Shown piece by piece: positions 21,996 through 31,513 of a stretch of DNA of 64,000 nucleotides. The stretch's first letter is position 1; each line of letters starts with the position of its first letter. A model generated the notes under the pieces. That model did no database searches. It was not told the DNA's origin and worked only from the letters and a program-made list of their open reading frames with translations. The DNA is from Prevotellaceae bacterium (lineage in GTDB: Bacteria > Bacteroidota > Bacteroidia > Bacteroidales > Bacteroidaceae): NCBI GenBank assembly GCA_021204865.1, contig JAJPYQ010000041.1, positions 1 through 64,000 of the forward strand. The letters are read 5' to 3'. The translations under genes and the position numbers were made by a program.

Positions 21996-24521
21996 ATGAA
22001 GAAGATACTCTTTGCTATTCTGTCGATACTTGCTTGTATGCAGTGGAGATGCCACTCTGCGGAAAGCGACGGCCTCTCCGTGTCCACCTATCAGACAGTT
22101 GTTGGGGAGCTGCTGCAGCCAGATGAGATATTCATCCAGTTCCGTGATGTGTATGTGAATGCCTATGAGTACGTGGCTATTGTGGTCGACCCCGAAGCCG
22201 ACAACACGGTGGTGACCTATCTGTTTGAGAGCAGTAGTCTACATCCCTTCGCCCGTGAGGACTGCACCAACGCACGCCTTGGGCAGTTGGTGTGGGGACC
22301 TTTGCAAGAAGCTGTGCAAGGGAAGAGGAACATCTATTTCTCAGCCTCAGGCGAGCTGTATAATTACCCTATCGAATATCTGCTAGCCCCCGATGACACC
22401 TCTATGCAGATGAACGAGGAGTTCAACATGTACCGCTTGTCGGGCATAGAGCAGCTTGCAAGGTGTGGTGTCGAGGATGTGCGACAGAGAAAGGCGGTGG
22501 TGTTTGGTGGCTTGGAGTTCGACAATAATGCATACGACACAGACACAGAGAGCAGTGACTTGCTGGCTTTCCGTGGTGCGTTGTCGTATCCCCAAGAGCT
22601 CCCGCAAACGCAGGAGGAGGTAACATACATCGACTCTCTACTCAGGCAGAAGAACGTGCTTGTCTCCCTGCAGACGGGAAAGAGCGGAGGGAAGGAAGCC
22701 TTCAGCGAGGTGGCTCAAAGCGACATCAGCCTGCTGCACCTGGCTACCCACGGAAGCTATGACCCCAACCTCCACGTGACGGACGAGAGCCAACTGAAGA
22801 AATGGATGTTGAGCAGGACAGCGATCTACCTCTCGGGTGACTACAACCAATACTCGTCCCAGGCGGAAAGCGGGCTTGTCACTGGCAGGGATATTGCCTC
22901 AATGGACTTGGATAACCTTGGTCTTGTGGTGCTGTCTGCTTGTCAGACAGGGCTTGGCGATGTGTTCGAGGGCAAGCAATACGGTTTGCCCACCGCCTTC
23001 AAGGAAGCAGAGGCGAAATCAATACTCGGCTCTCTTTGGCAGGTAGACGACGATGCCACAAAGCTGCTTATGATACGCTTCTATTCTAATCTGACGAGCG
23101 GTCTCGACAAGCTTGAGGCACTGAAGGAAGCCCAGTCCTTCGTGCGTAACTACGAAAGGTCTACCGATAAGGCAGGAGGCTACGAGCGACCCTATGCGGA
23201 ACCTGTCTTCTGGGCTGCGTTCGTGATGCTGGATGCCAACAAGACGCTTTATAAGCCAGTCTCTCAGGTGGCTCTCGACTTCATCAAGCAGTTCAGGGAC
23301 GAGAACCTCTTAGGCTCTTTCGTGGAGCAGGATGTGGAGGACTGGCAGAAATACAAGGGTCTGCTCCAGCCGGAGGATGCCCTCATCTACTTCTACAACT
23401 ACACGCTTGTCTCAGGCGAGGATGAGTATGTGGCACTGATCTACTCGCCCGAATGCCCGGACGGCAAGATAGTTCCTGTGTATAGAGGTGCTGGGCAAGG
23501 CATAGGTCGGCTACCGCTGTGGGATGATGATGATGAGCAATGGTGGGGTCTCGCAGACACGATATATGCAAGGCTTGAACCTCATATCTCTGGTAAGACC
23601 CGCATCTTCTTCCGCCCGACGGGGATGTTTAACAGCCTGCCCATAGAGAACCTTCTGGAGTGCGTCCACCCTGATTTGTCATTCTATCGCATATCGTCAG
23701 GCGAGTCGCTGAAGTTTCTTGCGGAGGAGCGGAGGCAGCCAACCTCTGCCTTGCTCGTTGGCGGACTGGATTACACGTACGGAGAGAAGGAGCTTTTGCC
23801 CTCTGAGGGAACACTGTGTTCGCCAGGTGTGGTCTATAAGGGGCTTTTGCCATTGCCACAAACTAAGAGGGAAGTAGAGAATGCCGATTCTATCTTAAGG
23901 CTTTATATGAATGACGTGGTGTTGTTGGAGGAACGAGACGCGACGGAGAATAAGCTGAGGGGCATTCTCTCAGAACGACAGTTCGATATTATGTATTTTG
24001 CCACTCAAGGAGGCAATCTTAGGCTTGAAGATTTGCTAAGGCATAAACCGGGGAAGAGGATAATGCACGTGAAGCCCCACCCCTCACTTAGGGAGAATTT
24101 GTTGGAATGTGGCTTTGTCGCATTATCGTGTGCCAATATAAATGTATCAGCAGAACCAGAGGCTGACGAGGATAACATCCTTTCTGCGTTGGAGGTTTCC
24201 CAGATGGATCTTGGCAATACGGATTTGGTGGTTCTCGCCACGTCATCTTCTCTTTCCAGTGCTTCCACGTCATGCCAGACGTTCGGCTTGGCTTACGCTT
24301 TCAGGCAGGCTGGAGTCAAATCTATTATGGCGACAACGGATAATGTTTCAGATTATGCTACTCAAATGCTAATAACAGAGTTCTATCGGCAGTGGGCATC
24401 AGGGAAAAGCAAACACGATGCGCTGCGAGCGGCACAGGAGTATGTTCGCGACGTGGAGGATGGCAGATATGCGGACATAGAGTATTGGGCAGCCTTTGTC
24501 CTTATGGATGCCATCAATTAA
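21996..24521 (+). CDS. Exported protein with two CHAT domains, the second catalytically dead
   Basis: The 841-residue product starts with a signal-like peptide (KKILFAILSILACMQW). Two CHAT-fold halves follow, about 30-410 and 420-841, each ending with a YWAAF/FWAAFVMLDA motif. The first keeps the dyad: His252 in LHLATHG and Cys316 in VVLSACQTG. In the second, the aligned positions are Gln671 (YFATQG) and Ser750 (VVLATSSS), so it should not cleave. There are no TPRs. The gene is visibly less GC-rich than its neighbours and uses more mixed third positions, which points to a different history. It is convergent with the next CHAT gene, 9 bp apart. Confidence 0.87.
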   Translation: MKKILFAILSILACMQWRCHSAESDGLSVSTYQTVVGELLQPDEIFIQFRDVYVNAYEYVAIVVDPEADNTVVTYLFESSSLHPFAREDCTNARLGQLVWGPLQEAVQGKRNIYFSASGELYNYPIEYLLAPDDTSMQMNEEFNMYRLSGIEQLARCGVEDVRQRKAVVFGGLEFDNNAYDTDTESSDLLAFRGALSYPQELPQTQEEVTYIDSLLRQKNVLVSLQTGKSGGKEAFSEVAQSDISLLHLATHGSYDPNLHVTDESQLKKWMLSRTAIYLSGDYNQYSSQAESGLVTGRDIASMDLDNLGLVVLSACQTGLGDVFEGKQYGLPTAFKEAEAKSILGSLWQVDDDATKLLMIRFYSNLTSGLDKLEALKEAQSFVRNYERSTDKAGGYERPYAEPVFWAAFVMLDANKTLYKPVSQVALDFIKQFRDENLLGSFVEQDVEDWQKYKGLLQPEDALIYFYNYTLVSGEDEYVALIYSPECPDGKIVPVYRGAGQGIGRLPLWDDDDEQWWGLADTIYARLEPHISGKTRIFFRPTGMFNSLPIENLLECVHPDLSFYRISSGESLKFLAEERRQPTSALLVGGLDYTYGEKELLPSEGTLCSPGVVYKGLLPLPQTKREVENADSILRLYMNDVVLLEERDATENKLRGILSERQFDIMYFATQGGNLRLEDLLRHKPGKRIMHVKPHPSLRENLLECGFVALSCANINVSAEPEADEDNILSALEVSQMDLGNTDLVVLATSSSLSSASTSCQTFGLAYAFRQAGVKSIMATTDNVSDYATQMLITEFYRQWASGKSKHDALRAAQEYVRDVEDGRYADIEYWAAFVLMDAIN

Positions 24522-24530
24522 TGTTCCGTC

Positions 24531-27500
24531 TCACTCCATCAGCACGAAGGGAGCCCAGTAGTAGGGCTCGGGGTATTGGGAGCGCACCTTGCTGACTGCC
24601 TCTTGGAGGGCTGCCTGCTTGGTGTTGCCGCTAAGCCACGAGCGGTAGAACTCCTGCATCAGCAGGGAGGTGGACTTGTCGCTCACGCTCCACAGGCTGA
24701 CGAGCATCGACCCTACTCCCGCCTGCATGAAGCCTCGGGGCAAGCCGAACACTCCCTCGAAGCTGTAGTTGCCCAGGGCGGTGACGCAGGCGGAGAGCAC
24801 CACGAGCTGGGTGCCGTGCAGGTTGAGCCTCCCCACCTCGTCGGCGGTCAGTATGCCGTCCTTGTCCTCCTCGCTGCTCTCTCCCCTCCACGCTGACTCT
24901 GCGTTGCTGAAAGCCACCCCTGCCCGTCGCATCGCAAGGTAGGAGTTCTGCATATTGTTGCTGTAGTAGGGGATGCCTGTCAGGTCGACATCATTGGAGA
25001 GGTAGAAGCCGTGCGTGGCGAGGTGGATTACGTCGGGGCTGCTTGCGGACAGCTGCCTGAACGTGTCCTCGGAGGCTTCGCTCCCCGTCCTGAGGGTGAT
25101 GTGTCCTTTGAGCTGCTTCTGCCCCTCCATTTCCGAGGCTATGCTCTTCACCTCCGCCCCCGTGTTAGAGAGGTAGGGGAAGTGGTCTCGTTTCGCCCCT
25201 CTTGAGTCGCTGAAGTCGTCGATGGCGAGGCTCTCTTCCAGTCCCCTTGTGCTTGCCTCGCCGTTGGAGGCAAGCAGAGCCTGAGTGTCGGAGTAGAACA
25301 TATCGCCCATCAACAGAGCGGACGATGGCTGCCTCTCCTCGCTTGGGCGCAGTATCTTGGCGGTGGTGGTGAGCTGACAGAGGGTGTACTTGTCCGTCAG
25401 GTAGCCGCCTGAGGGCAGGCTGAAGGCGGCGAAGGCGAGGCTGTTGAACACTCCCGACGTGGCAAGGTAGACGGTCTTCACCCCGTCGAGCCGCTCCTCT
25501 ATGGGCTGCCAAAGCATGGAGTAGAGGTCGAGCGCACGGTCGTTATAGAGCATCATTGCGAGCTGCTCCGACTTCTTCGCCCCAAGGCTCTGCAGGCTCA
25601 GCATAAGGCTGTCTGTCCTTATCAGCCTAACCGCCGAGGGGGCTTTGCTGTCGCTCCTTAGCACGAGAGCCATCACGTAGTTGGCTGAACCCACGAACTC
25701 GATGGCAGCCTCGTCGGGCGATAGCTTGTCCCTTATCTGCTGCCACGTCACGTCCGCCAAGTCCTCCTGCCTGTACTGTTCTGTAGCCTGAAGTAGCCTC
25801 TGCTCAAGGGTGTTAAGCTTGAACTGCAAGTCCGACAGCTGCTTGCCTTTGCCCGTGTCGCTGAAGTCCTCTGTCTCCATCGGCAGGCTTCTCATCTGCG
25901 CCTGCAAGAGGCTGAGGCTGTCAGCCATAGCTATGAGTTCCTTGTCGCCAGAGCTTGCTATCAGCTGCTTAGTCCGTACCTGCGAGCGGAGCTGCATACC
26001 AGTGCGATACAGCACAGCATCGTACACCTCTCCCGCCAGTTCCTCGGGCATATACTCCAACAGCTCGGCAAGCAGAGCGGCAGGGTCGTTGTAGGTGTCT
26101 AAGAAGTTATTCTGCTCCCTCTCCGTCATCAGCTGGAAGTTGCCGTCCATTATCTCCTTAAGGCAGATGTAGCAAAGGCGGGCGTATTTGAGTTGCTCTT
26201 GCCTGTTGCCCTGCTCTCGGTAGAAGTTGAGTATCCTTACCAAGATGAGCAGCCTGGTGCCTGCGGGGGGCGAGGGCAGCTCCATCAGCTTCCTGTAAGC
26301 CGTGTCCAGTGCCTTGCGCCCCTGTTGGTTCTTGCCCTGCGAGCAGTAGAAGTCGCATAGCTCCACTTGGGCGTTTATGAAGGACAATGCGCTTGCTCCC
26401 TCCATCGCCTCGCAGTACATCTCCATATAGTGTTGGGCTGTGGGGATGTCTTGCTTCACGAAGAAGTAGTAGTGGCCGAGGCTTTGCAGCCAAGTCGAGT
26501 ACGAGTCCATCTTGCGGTACTGCTCGTTGTTGCGGAACGACTGGTTGATGGCTTCGATAATGTCGGAGCTACCTTCGGCAAAGTCAATGACCTCGCTGCT
26601 CTGCATGCTTGCTAACATCACTGGGTTCTCTGTCTCAAGGTCGTCGTGCAGGCGTGTCAGCGTTGCCGAGATCTCGAAGCATTCGGCAAGAGCCTGTACC
26701 ACGTAGCTCATAAGGAACAGCTCGCTGTAGCCGCTTTGGGCGTAGAGGCTCTGCGTCATCTGCGATATAGTCGTGAGATACCTGCTTGTTTGCGTGAAGT
26801 CGTTGTTGCTTGAGCCGCTTATCAGATAGTAGCAGTTCCACAGGAAGCCGAGCATCTCGGGCGTTTGGTTGGCAGGGCTGTCGAGGTCTATCAGACTGAG
26901 CTGCCCGGAGAGGATGCGCTGAGCGTTCACCTTGTCGTCGAGGGCGTTGTATAGGATGTTAGCCTTTGCCAAGAGCATGTCGCTAAACTGCTTGTCAAAC
27001 TGCCCTCCTGAGAGTATGTCGTTCACCTCCATCCCTCGGTCAAGCATCTCCACGGCTTCCTCAAATCTGCCTGTCTCGCTCAGATAGCCCGCTGCCAGTT
27101 GGTAGTTGCCGACTAAGAAGTTAAGCGTGTCAGTGTCTGCGTTGAGGCAGTCCAACGCTTGGTTGAATAGTTCCTCTCGTTCCTGTTGGCTGCCCCCATT
27201 CTGTCCCAGTATTGCGTTCAGTTGCAGGAGGTAAAAGGAGCGCTGCGAGAGCGGCGTGTCGTCGTTGATGCTGTCAATCAGCTGTCTGCAAAGATTCTCG
27301 GCAAGCTCGTAGTCGCCTGCTGTGTAGGCGTAGTCGGCATAGTCGCTCAGCACACCGCGGAAGTCCTTTCCGCAGGCTTTCATCTCCGCTATCAGCTCAG
27401 GGTAGAGCGTGGCGGGAGTGTCGGGGTCGGGCGTGATAGCGATGAGGTTCTTTCGCTCTGTGAGATAGACGGTGGAGGTGTCTCCGTAGAGAGCCTTAGC

Positions 27501-28937
27501 GTCAGCGCACACCGCCTCTTGAGCCTCTGCCGCCAGTTTGAGGTTGCCTTTCTGAAAGTAGTTGTCCTCAGTTATCCGTCTGCCGAGCGACAGGGACAGG
27601 GGAGAGGCGTTGTGGTTGAGGCGGTAGAGATTGTACGCCAGTTCCGTCTCCTGCGCTGCCCTTTCGGGGAGGATGTTCACGAGGTAACTGTAGAGTGAGT
27701 TAAGCAGGAAGGCTCTTTTCAGAGGCTCGTTGGCATAAAGTCGCTCGAAGAGGTCGTCTATATAATCAAGCATGTCGGTGGCTCGCTGTGGATAAGCGTT
27801 GGCGTATATAAGGATACAGAGGGTCACGGAGTTTATGTAGGCATAGCTGCCTTCCCCAAGGCATTCCTTGAGGTCGCTGACAAACTGTGGCACTGCTATC
27901 GCTTCGAACAAGCTTTCCCCTGCGGTCAGTTTGCTTGTCCACAGCCCGAGGCGTGTTTCCATTTGTGCCACTGAACCCTTGGGATAGTACGCTTCCATAT
28001 ACTGCTTGAACAGGTCGGCTACGTCGATGTTCTCCTCTTTTGCCGGGAAGTTGTTCACGAGAAAGCTCAGGCGCTCGTTGTCCACGGCTATCTTCTCGGG
28101 ATGTCCTTCTGTGAACAGCTCCGAGTAAAGGTCAAGGGACTTCTCGAAGTAGTCGTATGCGTTGGAGACCATACCGCCAGCCAGGCTTTGGTATGGTGTC
28201 TCGCTGTTAGTGCCAAGTCGCTCCCTCACCTCGATAGACTCTGCTGCGAAGCTCATCCCCGCTATTGCTTTGCCAGTGATGTAGTAGAGATACGCCCTTG
28301 TGCGGCTCACCTCCTTGTCGTCAAGGGGGTAGAGTTGCAGCACATCCTTCTCAGTGGTCAGCAGTGTGTCGTAGTATCTTGGGTCGTCCACGAACTGCTC
28401 CCACTGCATATAGCTCGCCATCTCCAGCCTCACGATGCAGAGTAGCGCCCTCGCCTCACGTGTGGGCTTCTTGCTTATCGCCTCCTCAAGTGTCTTTATC
28501 AGTTCGCCCGCCTGCTCGGTGACATTCTGCATTTGGCTTATGCAGTCAAGCGCAAGGAAGCGGCACCATCCCGTTGTCTCGTTCAACTTCCCGAGGCGGC
28601 TTTCGGCGGCGTCCGCCACCGCTATCAGTGCGGTTATGCTTGCGTGGAACAGCCTGTCAGGCTCGCCGCTGTCAAGCCACGTCACATAGTCGTTCAGCTC
28701 AGGCACTATCCTTGAGGTAGCCACCAGCAAAGCTCTTGCCTCAGGCTCTCTCAGCTCGTCGGAGATGGCGAAGGCAGCCTCTTTGAGCAGCTCCTCCTCC
28801 GTGAGGTCTTCCGCTTTGGGGTAATGCTGGCTCATCCACTGGCGGTGGGCGAGGATGAGTTGCATGGCGTTCTCCGCCCGGCAGGGGATGAGGCAGAGCA
28901 GGAGGGAAAAGAGCAGGGCTGTCAGTCGGTAAATCAT
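24531..28937 (-). CDS. Large exported TPR-CHAT protein
   Basis: A 1,468-residue protein with a signal peptide (LTALLFSLLLCLIPCRAE). About 1,000 residues of TPR-like helical repeats follow, then a linker near 1050-1080, and a C-terminal CHAT domain with His1309 (IHLATHG) and Cys1384 (VVLSACVT). The end YYWAPFVLME is typical of the family. It is transcribed from a promoter at 28959-28966, divergent from the GH35 gene. Together with 17825 and 21996 it makes three exported CHAT proteins within 12 kb. The function is likely regulated proteolysis in the envelope; targets are unknown. Confidence 0.88.
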   Translation of the reverse strand: MIYRLTALLFSLLLCLIPCRAENAMQLILAHRQWMSQHYPKAEDLTEEELLKEAAFAISDELREPEARALLVATSRIVPELNDYVTWLDSGEPDRLFHASITALIAVADAAESRLGKLNETTGWCRFLALDCISQMQNVTEQAGELIKTLEEAISKKPTREARALLCIVRLEMASYMQWEQFVDDPRYYDTLLTTEKDVLQLYPLDDKEVSRTRAYLYYITGKAIAGMSFAAESIEVRERLGTNSETPYQSLAGGMVSNAYDYFEKSLDLYSELFTEGHPEKIAVDNERLSFLVNNFPAKEENIDVADLFKQYMEAYYPKGSVAQMETRLGLWTSKLTAGESLFEAIAVPQFVSDLKECLGEGSYAYINSVTLCILIYANAYPQRATDMLDYIDDLFERLYANEPLKRAFLLNSLYSYLVNILPERAAQETELAYNLYRLNHNASPLSLSLGRRITEDNYFQKGNLKLAAEAQEAVCADAKALYGDTSTVYLTERKNLIAITPDPDTPATLYPELIAEMKACGKDFRGVLSDYADYAYTAGDYELAENLCRQLIDSINDDTPLSQRSFYLLQLNAILGQNGGSQQEREELFNQALDCLNADTDTLNFLVGNYQLAAGYLSETGRFEEAVEMLDRGMEVNDILSGGQFDKQFSDMLLAKANILYNALDDKVNAQRILSGQLSLIDLDSPANQTPEMLGFLWNCYYLISGSSNNDFTQTSRYLTTISQMTQSLYAQSGYSELFLMSYVVQALAECFEISATLTRLHDDLETENPVMLASMQSSEVIDFAEGSSDIIEAINQSFRNNEQYRKMDSYSTWLQSLGHYYFFVKQDIPTAQHYMEMYCEAMEGASALSFINAQVELCDFYCSQGKNQQGRKALDTAYRKLMELPSPPAGTRLLILVRILNFYREQGNRQEQLKYARLCYICLKEIMDGNFQLMTEREQNNFLDTYNDPAALLAELLEYMPEELAGEVYDAVLYRTGMQLRSQVRTKQLIASSGDKELIAMADSLSLLQAQMRSLPMETEDFSDTGKGKQLSDLQFKLNTLEQRLLQATEQYRQEDLADVTWQQIRDKLSPDEAAIEFVGSANYVMALVLRSDSKAPSAVRLIRTDSLMLSLQSLGAKKSEQLAMMLYNDRALDLYSMLWQPIEERLDGVKTVYLATSGVFNSLAFAAFSLPSGGYLTDKYTLCQLTTTAKILRPSEERQPSSALLMGDMFYSDTQALLASNGEASTRGLEESLAIDDFSDSRGAKRDHFPYLSNTGAEVKSIASEMEGQKQLKGHITLRTGSEASEDTFRQLSASSPDVIHLATHGFYLSNDVDLTGIPYYSNNMQNSYLAMRRAGVAFSNAESAWRGESSEEDKDGILTADEVGRLNLHGTQLVVLSACVTALGNYSFEGVFGLPRGFMQAGVGSMLVSLWSVSDKSTSLLMQEFYRSWLSGNTKQAALQEAVSKVRSQYPEPYYWAPFVLME

Positions 28938-28958
28938 GGCGCTTCTTGTAGCTTAGCA

Positions 28959-28966
28959 CAAAAGTA
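28959..28966 (-). promoter_or_regulatory. -7 promoter box for the large TPR-CHAT gene
   Basis: TACTTTTG on the minus strand, 22 nt upstream of the ATG at 28937. It nearly abuts the divergent box at 28969, so the two promoters probably exclude each other. Confidence 0.65.
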
Positions 28967-28968
28967 GC

Positions 28969-28976
28969 TAAATTCG
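28969..28976 (+). promoter_or_regulatory. -7 promoter box for the GH35 gene
   Basis: TAAATTCG, 22 nt upstream of the ATG at 28999. Confidence 0.6.
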
Positions 28977-28998
28977 CGCTAACCAATAGGCTTCTACT

Positions 28999-31350
28999 AT
29001 GAAATTCGTAAGACAAAGCATCCCGTTCCTTTCGCTCCTCGTCGCGCTCTCGCTCGCCCCTTTCCGCAAGGCGGAGGCGCACTCCTTCGAGGCGGGCGAC
29101 GGCATGTTCCTGCTTGACGGCAAGCCCTTCGTGGTGAAGGCGGCGGAGGTGCATTACCCCCGCATACCGCGCCCCTATTGGGAGCAGCGCATAAGGATGT
29201 GCAAGGCGCTGGGGATGAACACGCTCTGCATCTACATCTTCTGGAACGCCCACGAGCAAGAGGAGGGCGTGTTCGACTTCACTGGCAACAACGACATCCG
29301 TGCCTTCGTCAAGCTCGCCCAGAAGGAGGGGATGTACGTCATCCTTCGCCCCGGCCCGTACGTCTGCGCCGAGTGGGAGATGGGTGGCTTGCCTTGGTGG
29401 CTGCTGAAGAAGAAGGACATAAGCCTGCGCGAGCAAGACCCTTACTTCATGGAGCGGTTGGAGCTGTTCGAGGCGAAAGTAGGCGAGCAGCTCTCCGACC
29501 TGACCATCGAGAAGGGCGGTCCGATAATAATGGTGCAAGTGGAGAACGAGTACGGCTCTTACGGCGAGGACAAGGAGTACGTCTCGGCTGTGCGGGACAT
29601 CATACGCGGGAGCGGCTTCGACGGGGTGCAGCTCTTCCAGTGCGACTGGAGCAGCAACTTCACGAAGAATGCCCTCGACGACCTCCTTTGGACGATGAAC
29701 TTCGGCACGGGGGCTAACGTGGACAACGAGTTCAAGCGGCTTAAGGAGCTGCGCCCCGACAGCCCGCTGATGTGCTCCGAGTTCTGGAGCGGCTGGTTCG
29801 ACAAGTGGGGAGGCAGGCACGAGACACGCGGTGCGGAGGAGATGGTGAGCGGCATAAGGGATATGCTCGACCGCGGCATATCCTTCAGCCTCTATATGAC
29901 GCACGGAGGCACGAACTGGGGGCATTGGGCAGGCGCCAACAGCCCCGGCTTCGCCCCCGACGTGACGAGCTACGACTACGACGCCCCCATCAACGAGGCG
30001 GGGCAGACCACCGACAAGTACTGGGAGCTGCGGCGGATGATGGCTGAGTACACGGACGGCAAGCTGCCGCCAGTGCCAAAGGAGTTCCCCGTCATCAGCA
30101 TCCCCAAGATAGAGTTCAACGAGGTCGCTCCCCTCTACGACAACCTCGGCGAGGGCATCGAGAGCGTTGACACGAAGACCTTCGAGGAGCTCGGCCAAGG
30201 CTGGGGCTGCCTGCTCTACCGCACCACCGTGCCGCAGGACGTGCCGTCGGAGAGCGTCCTCACCGTCACCGAGGCGCACGACTATGCGCAGGTGTTCCTT
30301 AACCAACGCTTCATAGGCAAGATAGACCGCATCAATCACGAGACCTCCGTCGTGCTGCCGCAGCTCAAGGAGGGCGACGTGCTCGACATCTACGTGGAGG
30401 CTCTCGGCAGGATCAACTTCGGTAGTGCGATAAAGGACTTCAAGGGCATCACCGAGAAGGTGGAGCTGACGTACACGCTTCCCTCTCAGACCACTGTAAC
30501 GATGAACCTTAAGGGCTGGGCTATTTTCCCCCTGCCTGACGACTACCAAAGGCAGAGGGATATGGCTTACGTCCCCCTGACCGAGGAGAACAAGGGCGTG
30601 CGAGGCAACTATCGGGCTACCTTCACGCTGGGCAAGGTGGGCGACACCTTCCTCAACCTCGAGACGTGGGGCAAGGGGCAGGTCTACGTGAACGGACACG
30701 CCATCGGGCGCTTCTGGCAGGTGGGGCCGCAGCAGACGCTCTACATGCCCGGCTGTTGGCTGAGGAAGGGGGAGAACGAGATAATAGTGACTGACGTCCT
30801 CGGCCCGACGGAGGCTGCCGTGGAGGGCTTGACGAAGCCCATCATCGACAAGCTGCAGCTCTCCGCGCCGCAGACGCACCGTCTGGAGGGGCAGACGCTC
30901 GACCTTTCGGGCGAGACTCCCGTGCAGGAGGGCAGCCTTGAGGCGGGCAACGGATGGCAGGAGGTGCGCTTCGCCTCCAACGCCACCGGCAGGTACGTCT
31001 GCATCGAGGCGCTCAACAGCCACTGGGACCGCGAGTACTGCTGCATCGCCGAGCTTTACCTGCTCGATGCCGACGGGCAGCGCCTTAGCCGAGAGCCGTG
31101 GCAGGTGGCTTACGCTGACGACGAGGACGTGACGAGCGGCAACAAGAACGCCGACAAGCTGTTCGACCTTCAGGAGAGCACCTACTGGAGCACCAACAAG
31201 GGCGTGCCCTATCCCCACGCCGTGGTCATCGACCTCGGGCAGGACAAGACCCTCAGCGGCTTCCAGATACTGCCCCGAATGGAGCAGGGAGCGCCCGAGA
31301 GCATCAAGGACTACCGCATATACGTCAGCTCAGAGCCGTTCAAGATGTAA
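28999..31350 (+). CDS. GH35 family beta-galactosidase with C-terminal discoidin-like domain
   Basis: Hydrolyses terminal beta-galactosides from glycans. The 783-residue product has a signal peptide and so acts in the periplasm or at the surface. The GH35 barrel starts FLLDGKPFVVKAAEVHYPRI. Glu184 in VQVENEYGSYG should be the acid/base and Glu261 in LMCSEFWSGWFD the nucleophile. Jelly-roll domains follow (about 390-610), then a C-terminal F5/8 type C (discoidin) domain (about 650-783), often carbohydrate-binding. There is no SusCD pair nearby, so it is a stand-alone glycan enzyme. Confidence 0.93.
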   Translation: MKFVRQSIPFLSLLVALSLAPFRKAEAHSFEAGDGMFLLDGKPFVVKAAEVHYPRIPRPYWEQRIRMCKALGMNTLCIYIFWNAHEQEEGVFDFTGNNDIRAFVKLAQKEGMYVILRPGPYVCAEWEMGGLPWWLLKKKDISLREQDPYFMERLELFEAKVGEQLSDLTIEKGGPIIMVQVENEYGSYGEDKEYVSAVRDIIRGSGFDGVQLFQCDWSSNFTKNALDDLLWTMNFGTGANVDNEFKRLKELRPDSPLMCSEFWSGWFDKWGGRHETRGAEEMVSGIRDMLDRGISFSLYMTHGGTNWGHWAGANSPGFAPDVTSYDYDAPINEAGQTTDKYWELRRMMAEYTDGKLPPVPKEFPVISIPKIEFNEVAPLYDNLGEGIESVDTKTFEELGQGWGCLLYRTTVPQDVPSESVLTVTEAHDYAQVFLNQRFIGKIDRINHETSVVLPQLKEGDVLDIYVEALGRINFGSAIKDFKGITEKVELTYTLPSQTTVTMNLKGWAIFPLPDDYQRQRDMAYVPLTEENKGVRGNYRATFTLGKVGDTFLNLETWGKGQVYVNGHAIGRFWQVGPQQTLYMPGCWLRKGENEIIVTDVLGPTEAAVEGLTKPIIDKLQLSAPQTHRLEGQTLDLSGETPVQEGSLEAGNGWQEVRFASNATGRYVCIEALNSHWDREYCCIAELYLLDADGQRLSREPWQVAYADDEDVTSGNKNADKLFDLQESTYWSTNKGVPYPHAVVIDLGQDKTLSGFQILPRMEQGAPESIKDYRIYVSSEPFKM

Positions 31351-31354
31351 AAAG

Positions 31355-31386
31355 GCAGCGGGGCGCTTGCCCGATGTCTCTTTTTT
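31355..31386 (+). terminator. Possible weak terminator after the GH35 gene
   Basis: A short GGGC-GCTT-GCCC hairpin is followed 9 nt later by TTTTTT. The T-run also lies in the upstream part of the tRNA-Pro promoter, so its role is uncertain. Confidence 0.35.
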
Positions 31387-31388
31387 AG

Positions 31389-31396
31389 TATCTTTG
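31389..31396 (+). promoter_or_regulatory. -7 promoter box for tRNA-Pro
   Basis: TATCTTTG, 18 nt upstream of the tRNA 5' end. Confidence 0.65.
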
Positions 31397-31414
31397 CAGC
31401 TGCCTAAGGGCAAT

Positions 31415-31487
31415 CGGGGTGTAGCGCAGTTGGTAGCGCACCTGGTTTGGGACCAGGGGGTCGCAAGTTCGAGCCTTGTCACCCCGA
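31415..31487 (+). tRNA. tRNA-Pro (anticodon TGG)
   Basis: The acceptor CGGGGTG pairs with CACCCCG. The D-arm is GTAGCGCAGTTGGTAGCGC, the anticodon stem CCTGG/CCAGG encloses TTTGGGA (anticodon TGG), and the T-arm has GTTCGAGCC. The discriminator is A and CCA is not encoded. A block of accessory genes begins 26 nt downstream. Confidence 0.95.
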
Positions 31488-31513
31488 CGATTTATAAGAA
31501 ACACACATATCCG

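Noticed and set aside
31415-31487. tRNA-Pro as an attachment site for an integrated element
   Set aside because: No integrase gene and no second copy of the tRNA 3' end were found downstream by eye.
31367-31513. A longer N terminus for the Panacea protein reading through tRNA-Pro
   Set aside because: The extra codons overlap the tRNA; the ATG at 31514 gives the normal family start.
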